A DNA stretch of 64,000 nt from Nocardia flavorosea (GCF_015477805.1 NZ_JADLQL010000003.1:1-64000), one strand, 5' to 3'. Positions 1 to 8,965 are shown, numbered from the stretch's first letter. The notes: generated by a model from the letters alone, not told the origin. A program made the numbers and translations.

Positions 1-1919
1 TGCCGACCGGTACCTACGGCGGTTCGGAACTCGGTGAGCTGATCGCTGGTGAGGGTGTGACGGTCGGTTTGATCACGCCGTCGGTGCTGGCTTCGTTGGA
101 TCCGGCGGATCTGGCGGGTATGGAAGTCATCATCGCCGGTGGTGAAGCCATTTCGGCGGATCTGATGGCGCGCTGGTCGACCACGCCGGAGGGTGGGGCC
201 GAGCGGCGGTTCCACAATGCCTACGGTCCGACCGAAGCGACGATTGCCACGAACATCAGCGGCGTGCTGCGTGCCGGTGACCGGGTAACGGTCGGTGGTC
301 CGGTGCGGGGTGTGCGTGCGCTGGTGCTCGATGATCGTTTGAACCCGGTACCCGAGGGGGTGGCCGGTGAGCTGTATGTCGGTGGTGTCCAGCTGGCGCG
401 TGGCTATCATGCGCGGGCGGGGCTGACCGCGGAGCGTTTCGTCGCCGATCCGTTCGGTGAGCCGGGTTCGCGGCTGTATCGTACGGGTGACGTGGTGCGC
501 TGGCGTCGTGATGCTGCCGGTGATCCGGCGGTGGAGTATGTGGGCCGCAACGACTTCCAGGTGAAGGTCCGCGGTTTCCGTATCGAACTCGGCGAGATCG
601 ACGCCGCACTGACCGCACACGACACCGTGGACTTCGCCGTCACCACCGGGCACAAGAACACCGCGGGAGCCGTCTCGCTGGTGTCGTACGTGGTTGCCGT
701 ACCTGGTCGGTCGATCGACGTGGCCGAGTTGCGTGAATATGCCGGGCAGCGGTTGCCGTCGCATATGGTGCCCGCGTCGGTCATGGTGCTCGACGCGATT
801 CCGCTGACTCCGGCCGGGAAGCTGGATCGCCGGGCGCTGCCCGAGCCGGTGTTTGCCGGGGAGGCAGGTTTCCGCGCGCCGCGCAGCCCGCTGGAGCATT
901 CGGTCGCCGCGGTGTTCGCCGAGGTGCTGGGTGTGGAGCGGGTCGGTGTGGATGATTCGTTCTTCGCGTTGGGCGGCAACTCCCTGCTCGCGACGACGGT
1001 CGCGGCTCGGTTGGGCGCCGAGACCGGTGTCGATATGAGTGTGCAGTGGTTGTTCACCGATGCGACTGTCGGTGGTCTGGCGGCCCGGCTTGCTGAACCC
1101 GCAGAGGCCGAGGCGCTGGCCGAAGCCGCCCTGCAGGTGGTCTTGCCGATCCGGGAGACCGGTACCTCGACCCCGATATTCGCTATCCATGCCCGCGACG
1201 GCTTGGCATGGAGTTTCACCGGGCTCGCCCGGCTGCTGCCGGCGGATCAGCCGGTCTATGGTTTGCAGTCGCCGGCGTACTCCGACGCCGATTACGACCC
1301 GGCGTCACTGTCGGAGATCGCGGACAGGTACCTGTCGGAGATCCGGCGTATCCAGCCCGCCGGCCCGTACCGCCTGCTTGGCTGGTCGCTCGGCGGTGTT
1401 CTGGCCCACGCCATTGCGACCGCGTTGCAGGCAACGGGTGAGCATATCGAAATGCTGGCGTTGCTGGACAGCCATCCCGGTGTCGATCCGGGTGTGTTCG
1501 AGACGGTCCTGCGTGCTGCGTTGCTGGAGCAGGGGATCGTGACCGAGGACACCGGCGGGAACGTGGGCGAACTCGGTGATGCGGAACTGGTTCGCCTGCA
1601 CGAGTTGATTCCGCCGGAGCTGTTGCGGGTGCCGGTGGATCGGCTTCGTGCGGTGTATCGGACGGCGGCTCGGTCCGCGGAGTTGATCGCGGGACACGAT
1701 CCTGGGGTTTATGAGGGTGTCGTCGATTTCTTCCGTGCCGATGTGCCTGTTCCGGGTGCACAGCAGGAGGGGCCTCGGGGCGATGACTGGCGGCCGTATG
1801 TTTCCGGTGAGGTCGTCGAGTATGCGGTTCCGGCCACACACGAGGAGATGACGACTGGCGAAGCTCTGACCGTCATCGCCCCGCACCTGCTGGCCCGACT
1901 CGGCAATCCGGCCGAGTAG
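1..1919 (+). CDS. Non-ribosomal peptide synthetase, C-terminal A-PCP-TE part (5' truncated by window edge)
   Basis: This is the last part of an NRPS; the reading frame is open to the left edge (frame 3). Residue numbers here count from the codon at 57. The adenylation domain shows core motifs NAYGPTEATI (A5), GELYVGGVQLARGY (A6), YRTGD (A7), a GRNDFQVKVRGFRIELGEI block (A8) and PAGKLDRRALP (A10). A carrier domain follows with LGGNS, its phosphopantetheine serine near residue 309. The C-terminal alpha/beta-hydrolase thioesterase has GWSLGG (Ser444) and a likely catalytic His595 in ATHEE. It therefore activates the final residue and releases the peptide. There is no epimerase domain between PCP and TE. 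By alignment with GrsA, specificity positions 278/299/301/322/330/331 read roughly L-I-A-A-I-A, but 235-239 lie outside the window, so no substrate is proposed. Confidence 0.96.
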   Translation, partial: PTGTYGGSELGELIAGEGVTVGLITPSVLASLDPADLAGMEVIIAGGEAISADLMARWSTTPEGGAERRFHNAYGPTEATIATNISGVLRAGDRVTVGGPVRGVRALVLDDRLNPVPEGVAGELYVGGVQLARGYHARAGLTAERFVADPFGEPGSRLYRTGDVVRWRRDAAGDPAVEYVGRNDFQVKVRGFRIELGEIDAALTAHDTVDFAVTTGHKNTAGAVSLVSYVVAVPGRSIDVAELREYAGQRLPSHMVPASVMVLDAIPLTPAGKLDRRALPEPVFAGEAGFRAPRSPLEHSVAAVFAEVLGVERVGVDDSFFALGGNSLLATTVAARLGAETGVDMSVQWLFTDATVGGLAARLAEPAEAEALAEAALQVVLPIRETGTSTPIFAIHARDGLAWSFTGLARLLPADQPVYGLQSPAYSDADYDPASLSEIADRYLSEIRRIQPAGPYRLLGWSLGGVLAHAIATALQATGEHIEMLALLDSHPGVDPGVFETVLRAALLEQGIVTEDTGGNVGELGDAELVRLHELIPPELLRVPVDRLRAVYRTAARSAELIAGHDPGVYEGVVDFFRADVPVPGAQQEGPRGDDWRPYVSGEVVEYAVPATHEEMTTGEALTVIAPHLLARLGNPAE

Positions 1920-1975
1920 CAGGACTGAGTCCGGACCCACGGGCCTATCGCCCCGGCCGAGTCCGGGACGGGTAA

Positions 1976-2008
1976 CCCAGTAGGCGGCAACCGGTGCCGC
2001 CTACTGGG
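1976..2008 (+). terminator. Intrinsic terminator after the NRPS gene
   Basis: A perfect 14-bp inverted repeat (1976-1989 and 1995-2008) with a 5-nt loop lies 56 bp after the NRPS stop. No T-run follows, as is common in high-GC actinobacteria. The remaining 1920-2160 sequence shows no gene. Confidence 0.7.
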
Positions 2009-2160
2009 AGTGGACGGAAATCCATTCGACCATCCGCTCGACGGACGCGGTCCCGGTCGTTCGATGGGCTTCGAGCTCGTCGGACGGTTCCGTGGCCGGC
2101 GGCTAGAATTCTGGCAGCGTCCGCGGATACGCGGGGGCGAATCGAGCTGGAGGTGGTCCG

Positions 2161-2346
2161 ATGGCTACCCCCGCCCCGGGACTGGACCGGTGGAATGCGG
2201 CCGATCTCGATCACATGCCGGAAAACGGATTGCGATACGAGGCGTTGAATGGCCAGCTCGTCGTGAATCCGGCTGCACCGATCACGGGGTCGAGTTCGCA
2301 GGCCTGGACGACGGCCCGGCCGTTGTTTCGGCGTGCCGTCCGGTGA
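2161..2346 (+). pseudogene. Remnant of a Uma2-family (DUF820) endonuclease, N-terminal fragment only
   Basis: A 61-codon frame begins with ATG after a GGAGGTGG-like ribosome site. Its first ~40 residues match the usual Uma2/DUF820 start: a W-x-x-x-D-L-D-x-x-P segment, then ENGLRYEALNGQLVVNPAAP, compared with the family pattern D-G-L-R-Y-E-L-I-D-G-x-L-V-V-S-P-A-P. Uma2 proteins are normally about 180-200 residues with PD-(D/E)XK-like catalytic residues in the C-terminal half. Here the frame stops soon after the first motif, so the nuclease core is missing. The 3' end overlaps the first possible start of the ion-channel gene. A short expressed peptide cannot be excluded, but a decayed gene is the simplest reading. 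Confidence 0.6.
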
Positions 2347-2374
2347 AACCGCGATCGCGGCCGATCATGACCGC

Positions 2375-2911
2375 ATGGCATCTCGACGGATCAGCGGCCG
2401 GGCGCATCTGTGGCGTAACGCGGGCACCGTGATGTGTGGTCTGCTGTTCTACTACTTCGTCCCGGTGGGATTCGATTTCCCCGGTTACTGGCCAACACAG
2501 GTGGTTACCCTGGTCGCGTTCGTCGTGGGGGTGGCGGGGCTGGCGTGGCTCGCCTATCACCGGATCGGGCAGTTCTTGGCCGCGAGCCGCGTCACCGCGC
2601 ATCGGGTCGACGGACTGCTGTATCTGGTCTGTCTGGTGGTGTTGTTCTTCGCGCTCTTCTACTACGTGCTCGAAATGCGTGACCCCGGTCAGTTCACCGA
2701 TCTGCGAACCCGCAGCGATGCGCTGTACTACACTGTCGCGACCTTGGGAACCGTCGGTTTCGGCGATATCCACGCCGCCGGTCAGGCGGCGCGTATAGCG
2801 ACCACGGTGCAGATGGCGTTCGATCTGGTGGTGGTCGGCACACTGATCACGGTGACGAGCACCGGGATCACCCGGCGTTTGGACGCCGCGAATGTCACCG
2901 GGTCCCGGTAA
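2375..2911 (+). CDS. Two-TM potassium-channel-type (Ion_trans_2) membrane protein
   Basis: The protein has about 178 residues from the ATG at 2375; a GTG at 2333 would add 14 residues and neither has a clear ribosome site. It carries two N-terminal hydrophobic spans, a third span (LLYLVCLVVLFFALFYYVLE), a pore loop with TVATLGTVGFGDI, and a final hydrophobic span. TVGFGD is the K+ selectivity-filter signature of the Ion_trans_2 family. No RCK or cyclic-nucleotide domain follows, so it would be a simple pore subunit acting as a tetramer in the plasma membrane. It sits 9 bp before the Fpg-like gene and is probably co-transcribed with it, though no functional link is obvious. Confidence 0.85.
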   Translation: MASRRISGRAHLWRNAGTVMCGLLFYYFVPVGFDFPGYWPTQVVTLVAFVVGVAGLAWLAYHRIGQFLAASRVTAHRVDGLLYLVCLVVLFFALFYYVLEMRDPGQFTDLRTRSDALYYTVATLGTVGFGDIHAAGQAARIATTVQMAFDLVVVGTLITVTSTGITRRLDAANVTGSR

Positions 2912-2920
2912 CCTGATCGC

Positions 2921-3787
2921 GTGCCCGAACTACCGGAAGTGGAGGCACTGGCGCAGTTCCTGCGGGAGCATGCGGTCGGTGCGGTGGTGGGGCGGATCGA
3001 TGTGGTGGCCTCGAGCGCCGTCAAAACCTTCGACCCGCCGGTGACGGCGCTGTCCGGCCGGGACGTCACGGGAGCGGGGCGGTGGGGGAAGTTCCTCGGG
3101 ATGGATTGCGGGGGGTTGTGGTTGATCACCCATCTGTCCCGGGCGGGATGGTTGCGCTGGATCGACAACCCGAGCGTGCGCCCGCCGAAACCCGGGCGCG
3201 GGCCGTTGGCGGTGCGGGTACATTTCTTCACCCCGGAGGGGGCGGCGCCCGCCTTCGACCTCACCGAGGCCGGTACCAGGAAGCGGCTGGCGGTCTATAT
3301 CGTGCGCGATCCGGCGGAGGTACCCGGAATCGCCCGGCTGGGGCCGGATGCCCTGGCCGTCACCGAGCCCGAGTTCGCCGAGATCCTCGGGGCCGCCACC
3401 GGCCGCATCAAGAATGTGCTGGTCGATCAGACGGTCCTCGCCGGGATCGGCAACGCCTATTCCGACGAAATCCTGCATACGGCCCGGATCTCCCCGTTCG
3501 CCACCGCGAAGACCATGCCGGCCGCGAAGGTTTCCGCCCTCTACGATGCCCTGCGCACGGTGCTCACGGATGCGGTCGCCCGGTCGGTGGGGCAGGACGC
3601 GGCACGGCTCAAGGGGGAGAAGCGTTCGGGTATGCGGGTGCACGGCCGCACCGGTATGCCCTGCCCGGTATGCGGGGATACGGTCCGCGAGGTCGCGTTC
3701 ACCGACCGATCGTTCCAGTACTGCCCGACGTGTCAGACCGGTGGGAAAGTCCTCGCGGATCGCCGGATGTCGCGGCTGCTGAAGTAG
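2921..3787 (+). CDS. Fpg/Nei family DNA glycosylase-AP lyase
   Basis: The 288-residue protein starts at a GTG and opens with PELPEVEAL. After removal of Met this exposes the catalytic N-terminal proline followed by glutamate, as in formamidopyrimidine-DNA glycosylase and endonuclease VIII. A conserved lysine is seen in GRWGKFLGM near residue 58. The helix-two-turn-helix region carries LAGIGNAYSDEIL. The C-terminus ends with a zinc finger (CPVC, 16 residues, then CPTC) followed by GGK. It would excise oxidised bases and nick the strand in base-excision repair. Substrate class (8-oxoG versus pyrimidines) cannot be set from motifs. It is syntenic with the Fpg-like gene near mycobacterial pgi. 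Confidence 0.92.
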   Translation: MPELPEVEALAQFLREHAVGAVVGRIDVVASSAVKTFDPPVTALSGRDVTGAGRWGKFLGMDCGGLWLITHLSRAGWLRWIDNPSVRPPKPGRGPLAVRVHFFTPEGAAPAFDLTEAGTRKRLAVYIVRDPAEVPGIARLGPDALAVTEPEFAEILGAATGRIKNVLVDQTVLAGIGNAYSDEILHTARISPFATAKTMPAAKVSALYDALRTVLTDAVARSVGQDAARLKGEKRSGMRVHGRTGMPCPVCGDTVREVAFTDRSFQYCPTCQTGGKVLADRRMSRLLK

Positions 3788-4010
3788 ATCCGCGCCGGAC
3801 ACCCCACACCAGCACAGCCGCTGCGGCTGCTCGGTGAATGGTCCGCTCCGTAGAACGAGCTTGCGATCCGCTCGATATCGGCAGATCCGCCGGCCATCGC
3901 CGTCTTCGGTGTTCTGTTTCTGTCAGTGGCCGAGCCCGACATCTTTCCGGGGCTCACCGGTTCGGCGGTATCCGAGTTGCCGCCGGCACGATCGCTGCAG
4001 CTTCGACCGG

Positions 4011-5963
4011 TCAGGTGCCGGAGTTCCGGCCGGAAGCATCCGGCGCCGCTGCCCGCCCGGACTCCGTGGCGGGATCCGCGGCCCGCCCGGCTTGCGGGTC
4101 CGCTTCGGTACCGGGTTGCTCGCCCCCGCCGGCTCCGGCCGTGCCGGAATCGGCTTCGGTGCTGGGAATGGCGATGTTCTCGGTCAGCTTCTCCGCGACC
4201 GCGATCACCGCTTCGGCCGGAGTTCGGACCGCGTTCTCCGGGGTGATCTTCCCCAGCAGCGTGCCATCGTCACCGGCCTCGTTCACCGCCGCACTCGCGC
4301 CGGGACCGGCGACAGTCGTCGCGGTGGTATCGCTCGCAGCCGCCGCAGCGGCAGCGGCCGGAACTGCCGGGGTACCACCGCCCGCCGGTACCAGCCGGGG
4401 CGCACGCACCCCGGCCCAGAGTTCGCGCTTGGCACTGTCCGGATCGTTTTCCACCCGGCCGGGATCGTCGATTATCAGCGTGCTGCGGTCTTGTTCGGTG
4501 TAGCGCGGCCACACCGGCAGCGGCTCTCCCGTGCGAGCGAAATTCAACCAGTTGTCCTGAACTCGGCGGGTCACCGCGAGCAGACCGCGGCGGCTGCCGC
4601 CGATCGTCAGCGCCCGGCTCCACGGTTCGTAGACGGCACCGAAGGTGGGCAGCAGATCGGTCGCGTGGGTTGCGCCCAGCTTGTACAGCTGCAACAGCCG
4701 CGGCGCGAAATCGTAGCGGTAGGCGTAGGTGGGACTGTGCCTGCTGTGGCTCTCCATCACCTCCAGCGAGGGCCGCCAGAAGAAATAGTCGCCCCCCGCG
4801 CGGATGGCCGCCGCTTCACCGGGGAAACCGGGATAGGTATAGAACACCCGGGGGTAGCGGTCGGGCTCCGCGACGGAGAGCGCCCGCTTGAGCCGCTCCG
4901 GCCGGGTGGGCAGCGACGCGGTGAACCGGTGGAACAGCGCGCCCTCGTTGCGGCAGGTTCCGATGATGAGCGGAACCCGATGGGAGTGCCCCTCGGCGAA
5001 CGCATCGATCGGGGTGCGCGGCAGCAACTCCCCGTCGGCCACCGGCGCTGCCGGGAAGAACCCCGGGCATTCGGCCATGGACGCATTGGACGCCCGGTTG
5101 AAGGCGCGCCGGATATCGTGCGGGTCCGCTTCGCGGAGCAGACGGTTCGCGTCCTGCGGCGCGATCCGGAGTTCGGCCAGGACACGGTGGGCGAATTCAC
5201 TCGCCTCGGCGGTGGTCAAACCCCAATCCGCGGGCGCGCTCTGCGCGATACCGCGGTGGAACAGACCGGCGGCCGACGGGGTGGCCATGAGACTCAGTAC
5301 GGCATGTGCGCCCGCCGATTCACCGAAGATCGTGACATTGCCGGGATCACCGCCGAACTCGGCGATATTGGTCTGCACCCAGCGCAGCGCGGCGATCTGA
5401 TCCCGTAGCCCCAGATTCGACTCGTACGGGCGGTCCGGGGTGGAGAATTCGGAGAAATCGGCGTACCCGAACGCGCCGAGCCGGTAATTGATCGACACCG
5501 CGACCACATCGCCGTCGGCCGCCAACTGCACCCCGGCGTACAGACGCAACGCCGAGGTGCCGAACAGGTTGCCGCCGCCGTGGATGAACACCATCACCGG
5601 CCGCGGTCGTACGGCGGGCTGGACGGGAGCCACGACATTGAGTGTCAGTGAATCCTCGCTCATCTCCTGTGATTTCCGCGGCCCGATGCGGACGCCGAAG
5701 CCGGGCTGGATTCCCGCCGCCCGAAAATAGGTGGCGTCGCGGATATCGGTCCACGGCCGCACCGGCTGCGGGGCGCGGAACCGCAGGTCGCCGACGGGTG
5801 GTGCGGCGTAGGGCAGCGATCGCCAGTACCGGACGCGGCGGCCCCGCCCACCACGGACGATGCCGTCGGCGGTGGTGACCTGTTCGGTGACGTGCCCCTC
5901 GGATACCGGCGAGCGTCCTCCGCCGATACGCTCCGCTGCCGGCTCCCGGACTGACTCGCTCAT
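4011..5963 (-). CDS. Type B carboxylesterase with long disordered C-terminal tail
   Basis: The 650-residue protein starts at the ATG whose first bases overlap the stop of the upstream oxidoreductase (ATGA overlap). It has the oxyanion-hole HGGG, the nucleophile motif GESAGA, a plausible acid in CRNEGAL and a histidine in GATHATDLLPTFG. This is the catalytic triad layout of the esterase/lipase B family (para-nitrobenzyl esterase, acetylcholinesterase fold). The first ~510 residues cover the usual domain. The last ~130 are Ala/Gly/Pro/Glu-rich and look disordered, which is unusual for the family. No signal peptide is visible, so it is probably cytosolic. The natural ester substrate is unknown. 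Confidence 0.9.
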   Translation of the reverse strand: MSESVREPAAERIGGGRSPVSEGHVTEQVTTADGIVRGGRGRRVRYWRSLPYAAPPVGDLRFRAPQPVRPWTDIRDATYFRAAGIQPGFGVRIGPRKSQEMSEDSLTLNVVAPVQPAVRPRPVMVFIHGGGNLFGTSALRLYAGVQLAADGDVVAVSINYRLGAFGYADFSEFSTPDRPYESNLGLRDQIAALRWVQTNIAEFGGDPGNVTIFGESAGAHAVLSLMATPSAAGLFHRGIAQSAPADWGLTTAEASEFAHRVLAELRIAPQDANRLLREADPHDIRRAFNRASNASMAECPGFFPAAPVADGELLPRTPIDAFAEGHSHRVPLIIGTCRNEGALFHRFTASLPTRPERLKRALSVAEPDRYPRVFYTYPGFPGEAAAIRAGGDYFFWRPSLEVMESHSRHSPTYAYRYDFAPRLLQLYKLGATHATDLLPTFGAVYEPWSRALTIGGSRRGLLAVTRRVQDNWLNFARTGEPLPVWPRYTEQDRSTLIIDDPGRVENDPDSAKRELWAGVRAPRLVPAGGGTPAVPAAAAAAAASDTTATTVAGPGASAAVNEAGDDGTLLGKITPENAVRTPAEAVIAVAEKLTENIAIPSTEADSGTAGAGGGEQPGTEADPQAGRAADPATESGRAAAPDASGRNSGT

Positions 5964-7435
5964 GGGGCCGATGGTAACGACGACCGGTCGGTCTCCAACA
6001 GGCGTAACCAGAATTCGCTCACCGCGGGGAACGCCGGCACCGCGTGCCACAGCGCCTCCAGCGGGACCCGACCGGCGACCGCGATCGTCGCGGCATGCAA
6101 CTGTTCCCCGATATCGGGGCCCACGAAAGTAGCGCCGAGCAGCGTATCGGTGGCGTTGTCCACGACCAGCGCGGCGTGACCGCGATAGTCGTCGCGGGTC
6201 AATGCCGAACCGGCGACCTCGATATCCAGTCCCACCGTGCGGATATCGTGCCCGGCGCGGCGGGCGGCATCGGCGGTGAGACCCACCGCGGCGACTTCGG
6301 GATCGGTGAACACGACCTGCGGAACAGCATGATGGTCTGCGCTGGCGCGGTATCGCGGATCCGTCAGCGACCGGCCCTCGGCCCGGGCCGCGATCACATC
6401 CCCGCATACCCGCGCCTGGTATTTGCCCATATGGGTGAGCGCGGCCCGGTGATTGATATCGCCGACGGCGTACAGCCAGTCACCCGGCACCCCGGTGACG
6501 GTCAGCTGATCGTCCACCTCGACATAACCCGGTGCCAGCCCGACCGTGTCCAACCCGAGATCGTCACTGTTCGGAGTGCGGCCGGTGGCCACCACGATCT
6601 CGTCGGCGAGCACGGTTGTCGCACCGTCCGGCCCCTCGGCGTGCACCGTGACCGGACCGCCGCGTGTCCGGCCTTCGCCGTGGTACGCGGCTGCCGGGCG
6701 CCGGACCCGCTGCGGGCTGGTGCCGAACCGGATATCCACGCCGCGGGCGGTCAGTGCCTCGGCCACCCGTTCCCCGGCGAACGGTTCGGTACCGGTGAGC
6801 AGCCGGTTACCGCGAACCAGGACGGTGACCTCGGCGCCGAGATCCGATAACCAGGTAGCGGCCTCACAGGCCACCACGCCGCCGCCGATCACCACGACCC
6901 GTTTCGGGATCTCCCGCAGGCTGGTCACATCGCGTGACGTCCACGGCAGGGCGTCGCGCAACCCGGGAATATCGGGTACCGCGGCCCGGCTGCCGGTCGC
7001 GAGTACCACGGCGTGCCGGGCGCGCAGTTCGTGTTCGCCGATCCGGATCGTCCGGTCGCCGGCGAGCCGCCCGGCGCCGCGGATCACCTCGATACCCTGC
7101 TGGGCGGCCCAATCGAGCTGTCCCGAATCGTCGTGGTCGCCGTCGCGGGCGTGGACGAATTCGTCGCGGCGGCGCAATACCGCGCCCATATCGAGGCCGC
7201 CGACCTCGATCCCGGGCAGGCCGCGCGCGGATCTCAGCACGTGCCCCGGCCGCAGCAGCGCCTTACTGGGGATACAGGCCCAATACGAGCATTCGCCGCC
7301 GACCCGTTCGCGTTCCACGATGGCCGCGGTGCGCTCGCTGCCCGCGATCGCATAGGCGGCGGCATTCTCACCGGCCGGGCCGCCGCCCAGCACGATGACA
7401 TCGTATTCTTTTGCCGCAGACTCGATTCCGGTCAT
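5960..7435 (-). CDS. Class I pyridine nucleotide-disulfide oxidoreductase (dihydrolipoamide dehydrogenase-like)
   Basis: The 491-residue flavoprotein begins at the ATG giving MTGIESAAKEYDVIVLGGGP. The FAD-binding GGGPAG is at 17-22 and the redox-active cysteines are Cys49 and Cys54 in GGECSYWACIPSK, the class I C-x4-C arrangement. A second Rossmann motif (VVVIGGGVVACEAATWL) binds NAD(P)H, and the FAD-dimer domain has YAVGDINHRAALTHMGKYQA. The C-terminal HAVPAFPAVSEFW retains the His and Glu of the usual active-site base. The residues around the first Cys differ from canonical GGTCLNVGC, so it is probably not the Lpd of the pyruvate complex. Its stop overlaps the esterase start, implying translational coupling. 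Confidence 0.9.
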   Translation of the reverse strand: MTGIESAAKEYDVIVLGGGPAGENAAAYAIAGSERTAAIVERERVGGECSYWACIPSKALLRPGHVLRSARGLPGIEVGGLDMGAVLRRRDEFVHARDGDHDDSGQLDWAAQQGIEVIRGAGRLAGDRTIRIGEHELRARHAVVLATGSRAAVPDIPGLRDALPWTSRDVTSLREIPKRVVVIGGGVVACEAATWLSDLGAEVTVLVRGNRLLTGTEPFAGERVAEALTARGVDIRFGTSPQRVRRPAAAYHGEGRTRGGPVTVHAEGPDGATTVLADEIVVATGRTPNSDDLGLDTVGLAPGYVEVDDQLTVTGVPGDWLYAVGDINHRAALTHMGKYQARVCGDVIAARAEGRSLTDPRYRASADHHAVPQVVFTDPEVAAVGLTADAARRAGHDIRTVGLDIEVAGSALTRDDYRGHAALVVDNATDTLLGATFVGPDIGEQLHAATIAVAGRVPLEALWHAVPAFPAVSEFWLRLLETDRSSLPSAP

Positions 7436-7442
7436 CGCGGGC

Positions 7443-7688
7443 CTACTGGAGGTATCCCTCGACCTGTCCTGGTGGTCGTGGTTGTGCCTCATCGGGGGAT
7501 TGGTCGCGATCGATCCGGGCTCGTCGCTGCCGGAGCAGATCCCAGCACTGATCCAGCATGACCTCCACTTCGGCCAGCCGGCGCCGCTCCACATCGGGAT
7601 CGAGCTCCCCGCGCGAGGCCCGCGACCGCAGGTCGTGCTCGTGGTCGACCAGTTCCTTGATCCGCCCGAGTATGTCCTGTTCGGTCAT
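7443..7688 (-). CDS. DUF2630 family small protein
   Basis: The 81-residue acidic, helical protein (MTEQDILGRIKELVDHEHDL...) matches the pattern of actinobacterial DUF2630: two predicted helices with conserved E-H-x-L and L-D-Q-C-W-D-L-L-R-Q-R-R-A. No function is known. It lies 7 bp upstream of the disulfide oxidoreductase and 37 bp downstream of cobF on the same strand, so it is probably in the same transcript. Confidence 0.85.
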   Translation of the reverse strand: MTEQDILGRIKELVDHEHDLRSRASRGELDPDVERRRLAEVEVMLDQCWDLLRQRRARIDRDQSPDEAQPRPPGQVEGYLQ

Positions 7689-7725
7689 GGGAGACCATGC
7701 TACGGCCCGCGGGCCGATTACCAGC

Positions 7726-8466
7726 TCATTCAGCGGGGCGCAGCAGATAGATGTCCATGATCCAGCCCTTCTGCGCCCGCAGTTCCGCGCGGCGGCGCAC
7801 GATCTCCGCGCCTATCTCGCCCACTCGGCCGTGGAACAGTGTTTCATCCGGCATGCCGAGGTAGGCGCCCCACCAGATGTAGGTGTCGCCGGGGACAGTG
7901 GTGAACGCGCAGTCGGCGTCGAGCATGACCACCGTCGATCCGGTGCCCAGTCCCTCCTCGCGCAGCCGCCGCCCGGTGGTGATGTGCACCGGCTCCCCGA
8001 TCCGGTGCAGGACGATCCGATGCCGGGCCGCGAGGGCGTGCACGCTGGTCACCCCGGGGATCACGGTGTGGTCGAAGGTCAGTGCGCCCCGCGCCAGCAC
8101 CTGTTCCACCATGCGCAGGGTGCTGTCGTAGAGCGCAGGATCACCCCACACCAGGATCGCGCCGACCCCCTCGGTTTCGGCGAACGCCTCCTCCAGCAGC
8201 AGCGATCGGCGTTCGTGCCAGTCGAGCACGGTCGCGTTGTAGTCGGCCGGTGAGCGGTCGCGCGGCGGGTCGGGTATCTCGACGATCCGGTAGGGGCGAT
8301 CGGCGTGCTCCTCGAGGATTGCGGTGCGCACATCCACGAGCTGCTGCTTCTCGGCGCCCTTTCCCATGACGAAGAAGGCATCGACCTCCCGGAGGGCCTT
8401 GACGGCCTGCATCGTCACCTGGTCCGGATCACCGGCGCCGATACCGATCACATACAGCTTCCGCAT
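7726..8466 (-). CDS. cobF: Precorrin-6A synthase (deacetylating)
   Basis: The 246-residue tetrapyrrole methylase starts MRKLYVIGIGAGDPDQVTMQA, the family signature. Further conserved parts are WGDPALYDSTLRM, the SAM-pocket region VIPGVTSVHALAARH and the CobF-like segment GDTYIWWGAYLGMPDETL. CobF performs C-1 methylation with ring-contraction deacetylation to precorrin-6A in the aerobic B12 pathway. Other cob genes are not adjacent. Upstream (8467-8650) shows no recognisable cobalamin riboswitch. Confidence 0.94.
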   Translation of the reverse strand: MRKLYVIGIGAGDPDQVTMQAVKALREVDAFFVMGKGAEKQQLVDVRTAILEEHADRPYRIVEIPDPPRDRSPADYNATVLDWHERRSLLLEEAFAETEGVGAILVWGDPALYDSTLRMVEQVLARGALTFDHTVIPGVTSVHALAARHRIVLHRIGEPVHITTGRRLREEGLGTGSTVVMLDADCAFTTVPGDTYIWWGAYLGMPDETLFHGRVGEIGAEIVRRRAELRAQKGWIMDIYLLRPAE

Positions 8467-8670
8467 GGGGTCAGCTTGGCAGGCCGGAGGTGGCAGTGGT
8501 CGCCGGGGCGGGGACGCCTTACCGGTAAGGGCGGCCAGGAATGGCCCCGGCCCGCGCCGGGAATTCGGCGCAGCCGGCCCGGCCGTCCGCGAAACCCACC
8601 ACCCGGTGCGAGCCAGATGTGCTGCGGCGTCAGCACCGGTCGGCGCGCCGGCTGGTGCTGACGGGGGTCG

Positions 8671-8766
8671 GCTGTGACGGGGGTCGGCTGTGACGGGGGT
8701 CGGCTGTGACGGGGGTCGGCTGTGACGGGGGTCGGCTGTGACGGGGGTCGGCTGTGACGGGGGTCG
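8671..8766. repeat. 16-bp tandem repeat ([13 protein letters not shown]), six perfect copies
   Basis: Six identical, uninterrupted copies of gctgtgacgggggtcg fill 8671-8766. They are flanked by partial variants gctggtgctgacgggggtcg (8651-8670) and gctggtgctgac (from 8767). The array lies in the 499-bp intergenic stretch 8467-8965 between cobF and thyA. I see no gene in that stretch; any reading frame through it is only the repeat translated. Perfect unit identity suggests recent slippage, as in variable-number tandem repeats. There are no spacers, so it is not CRISPR. Confidence 0.93.
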
Positions 8767-8965
8767 GCTGGTGCTGACCGAGGCTTGCCGAAGCCGACCG
8801 TCCCGAGCCGGCTGTGCTTCTCCGGGCTTGATGGTCCCGACCGTGCAGACCGGGGCTGATCGGTGCTACCCGGTCCTGGCGACCAGAGTCCGTCGGGGTC
8901 GGGCACCGCGGGTGCCGGCGCAGGTGCTCGCCGGTGGGTCCTCGGTGGGAAGCTAAGCTCGGCCC

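Noticed and set aside
14..217. Short minus-strand frame at the left edge
   Set aside because: It is antisense to the NRPS adenylation domain and has no features of its own.
8467..8650. Possible cobalamin riboswitch upstream of cobF
   Set aside because: A ccactgcc segment is present but no complete B12 box or surrounding conserved stems could be read.
8651..8782. CRISPR array
   Set aside because: The 16-bp units are directly adjacent with no spacers, and no cas genes are in the window.
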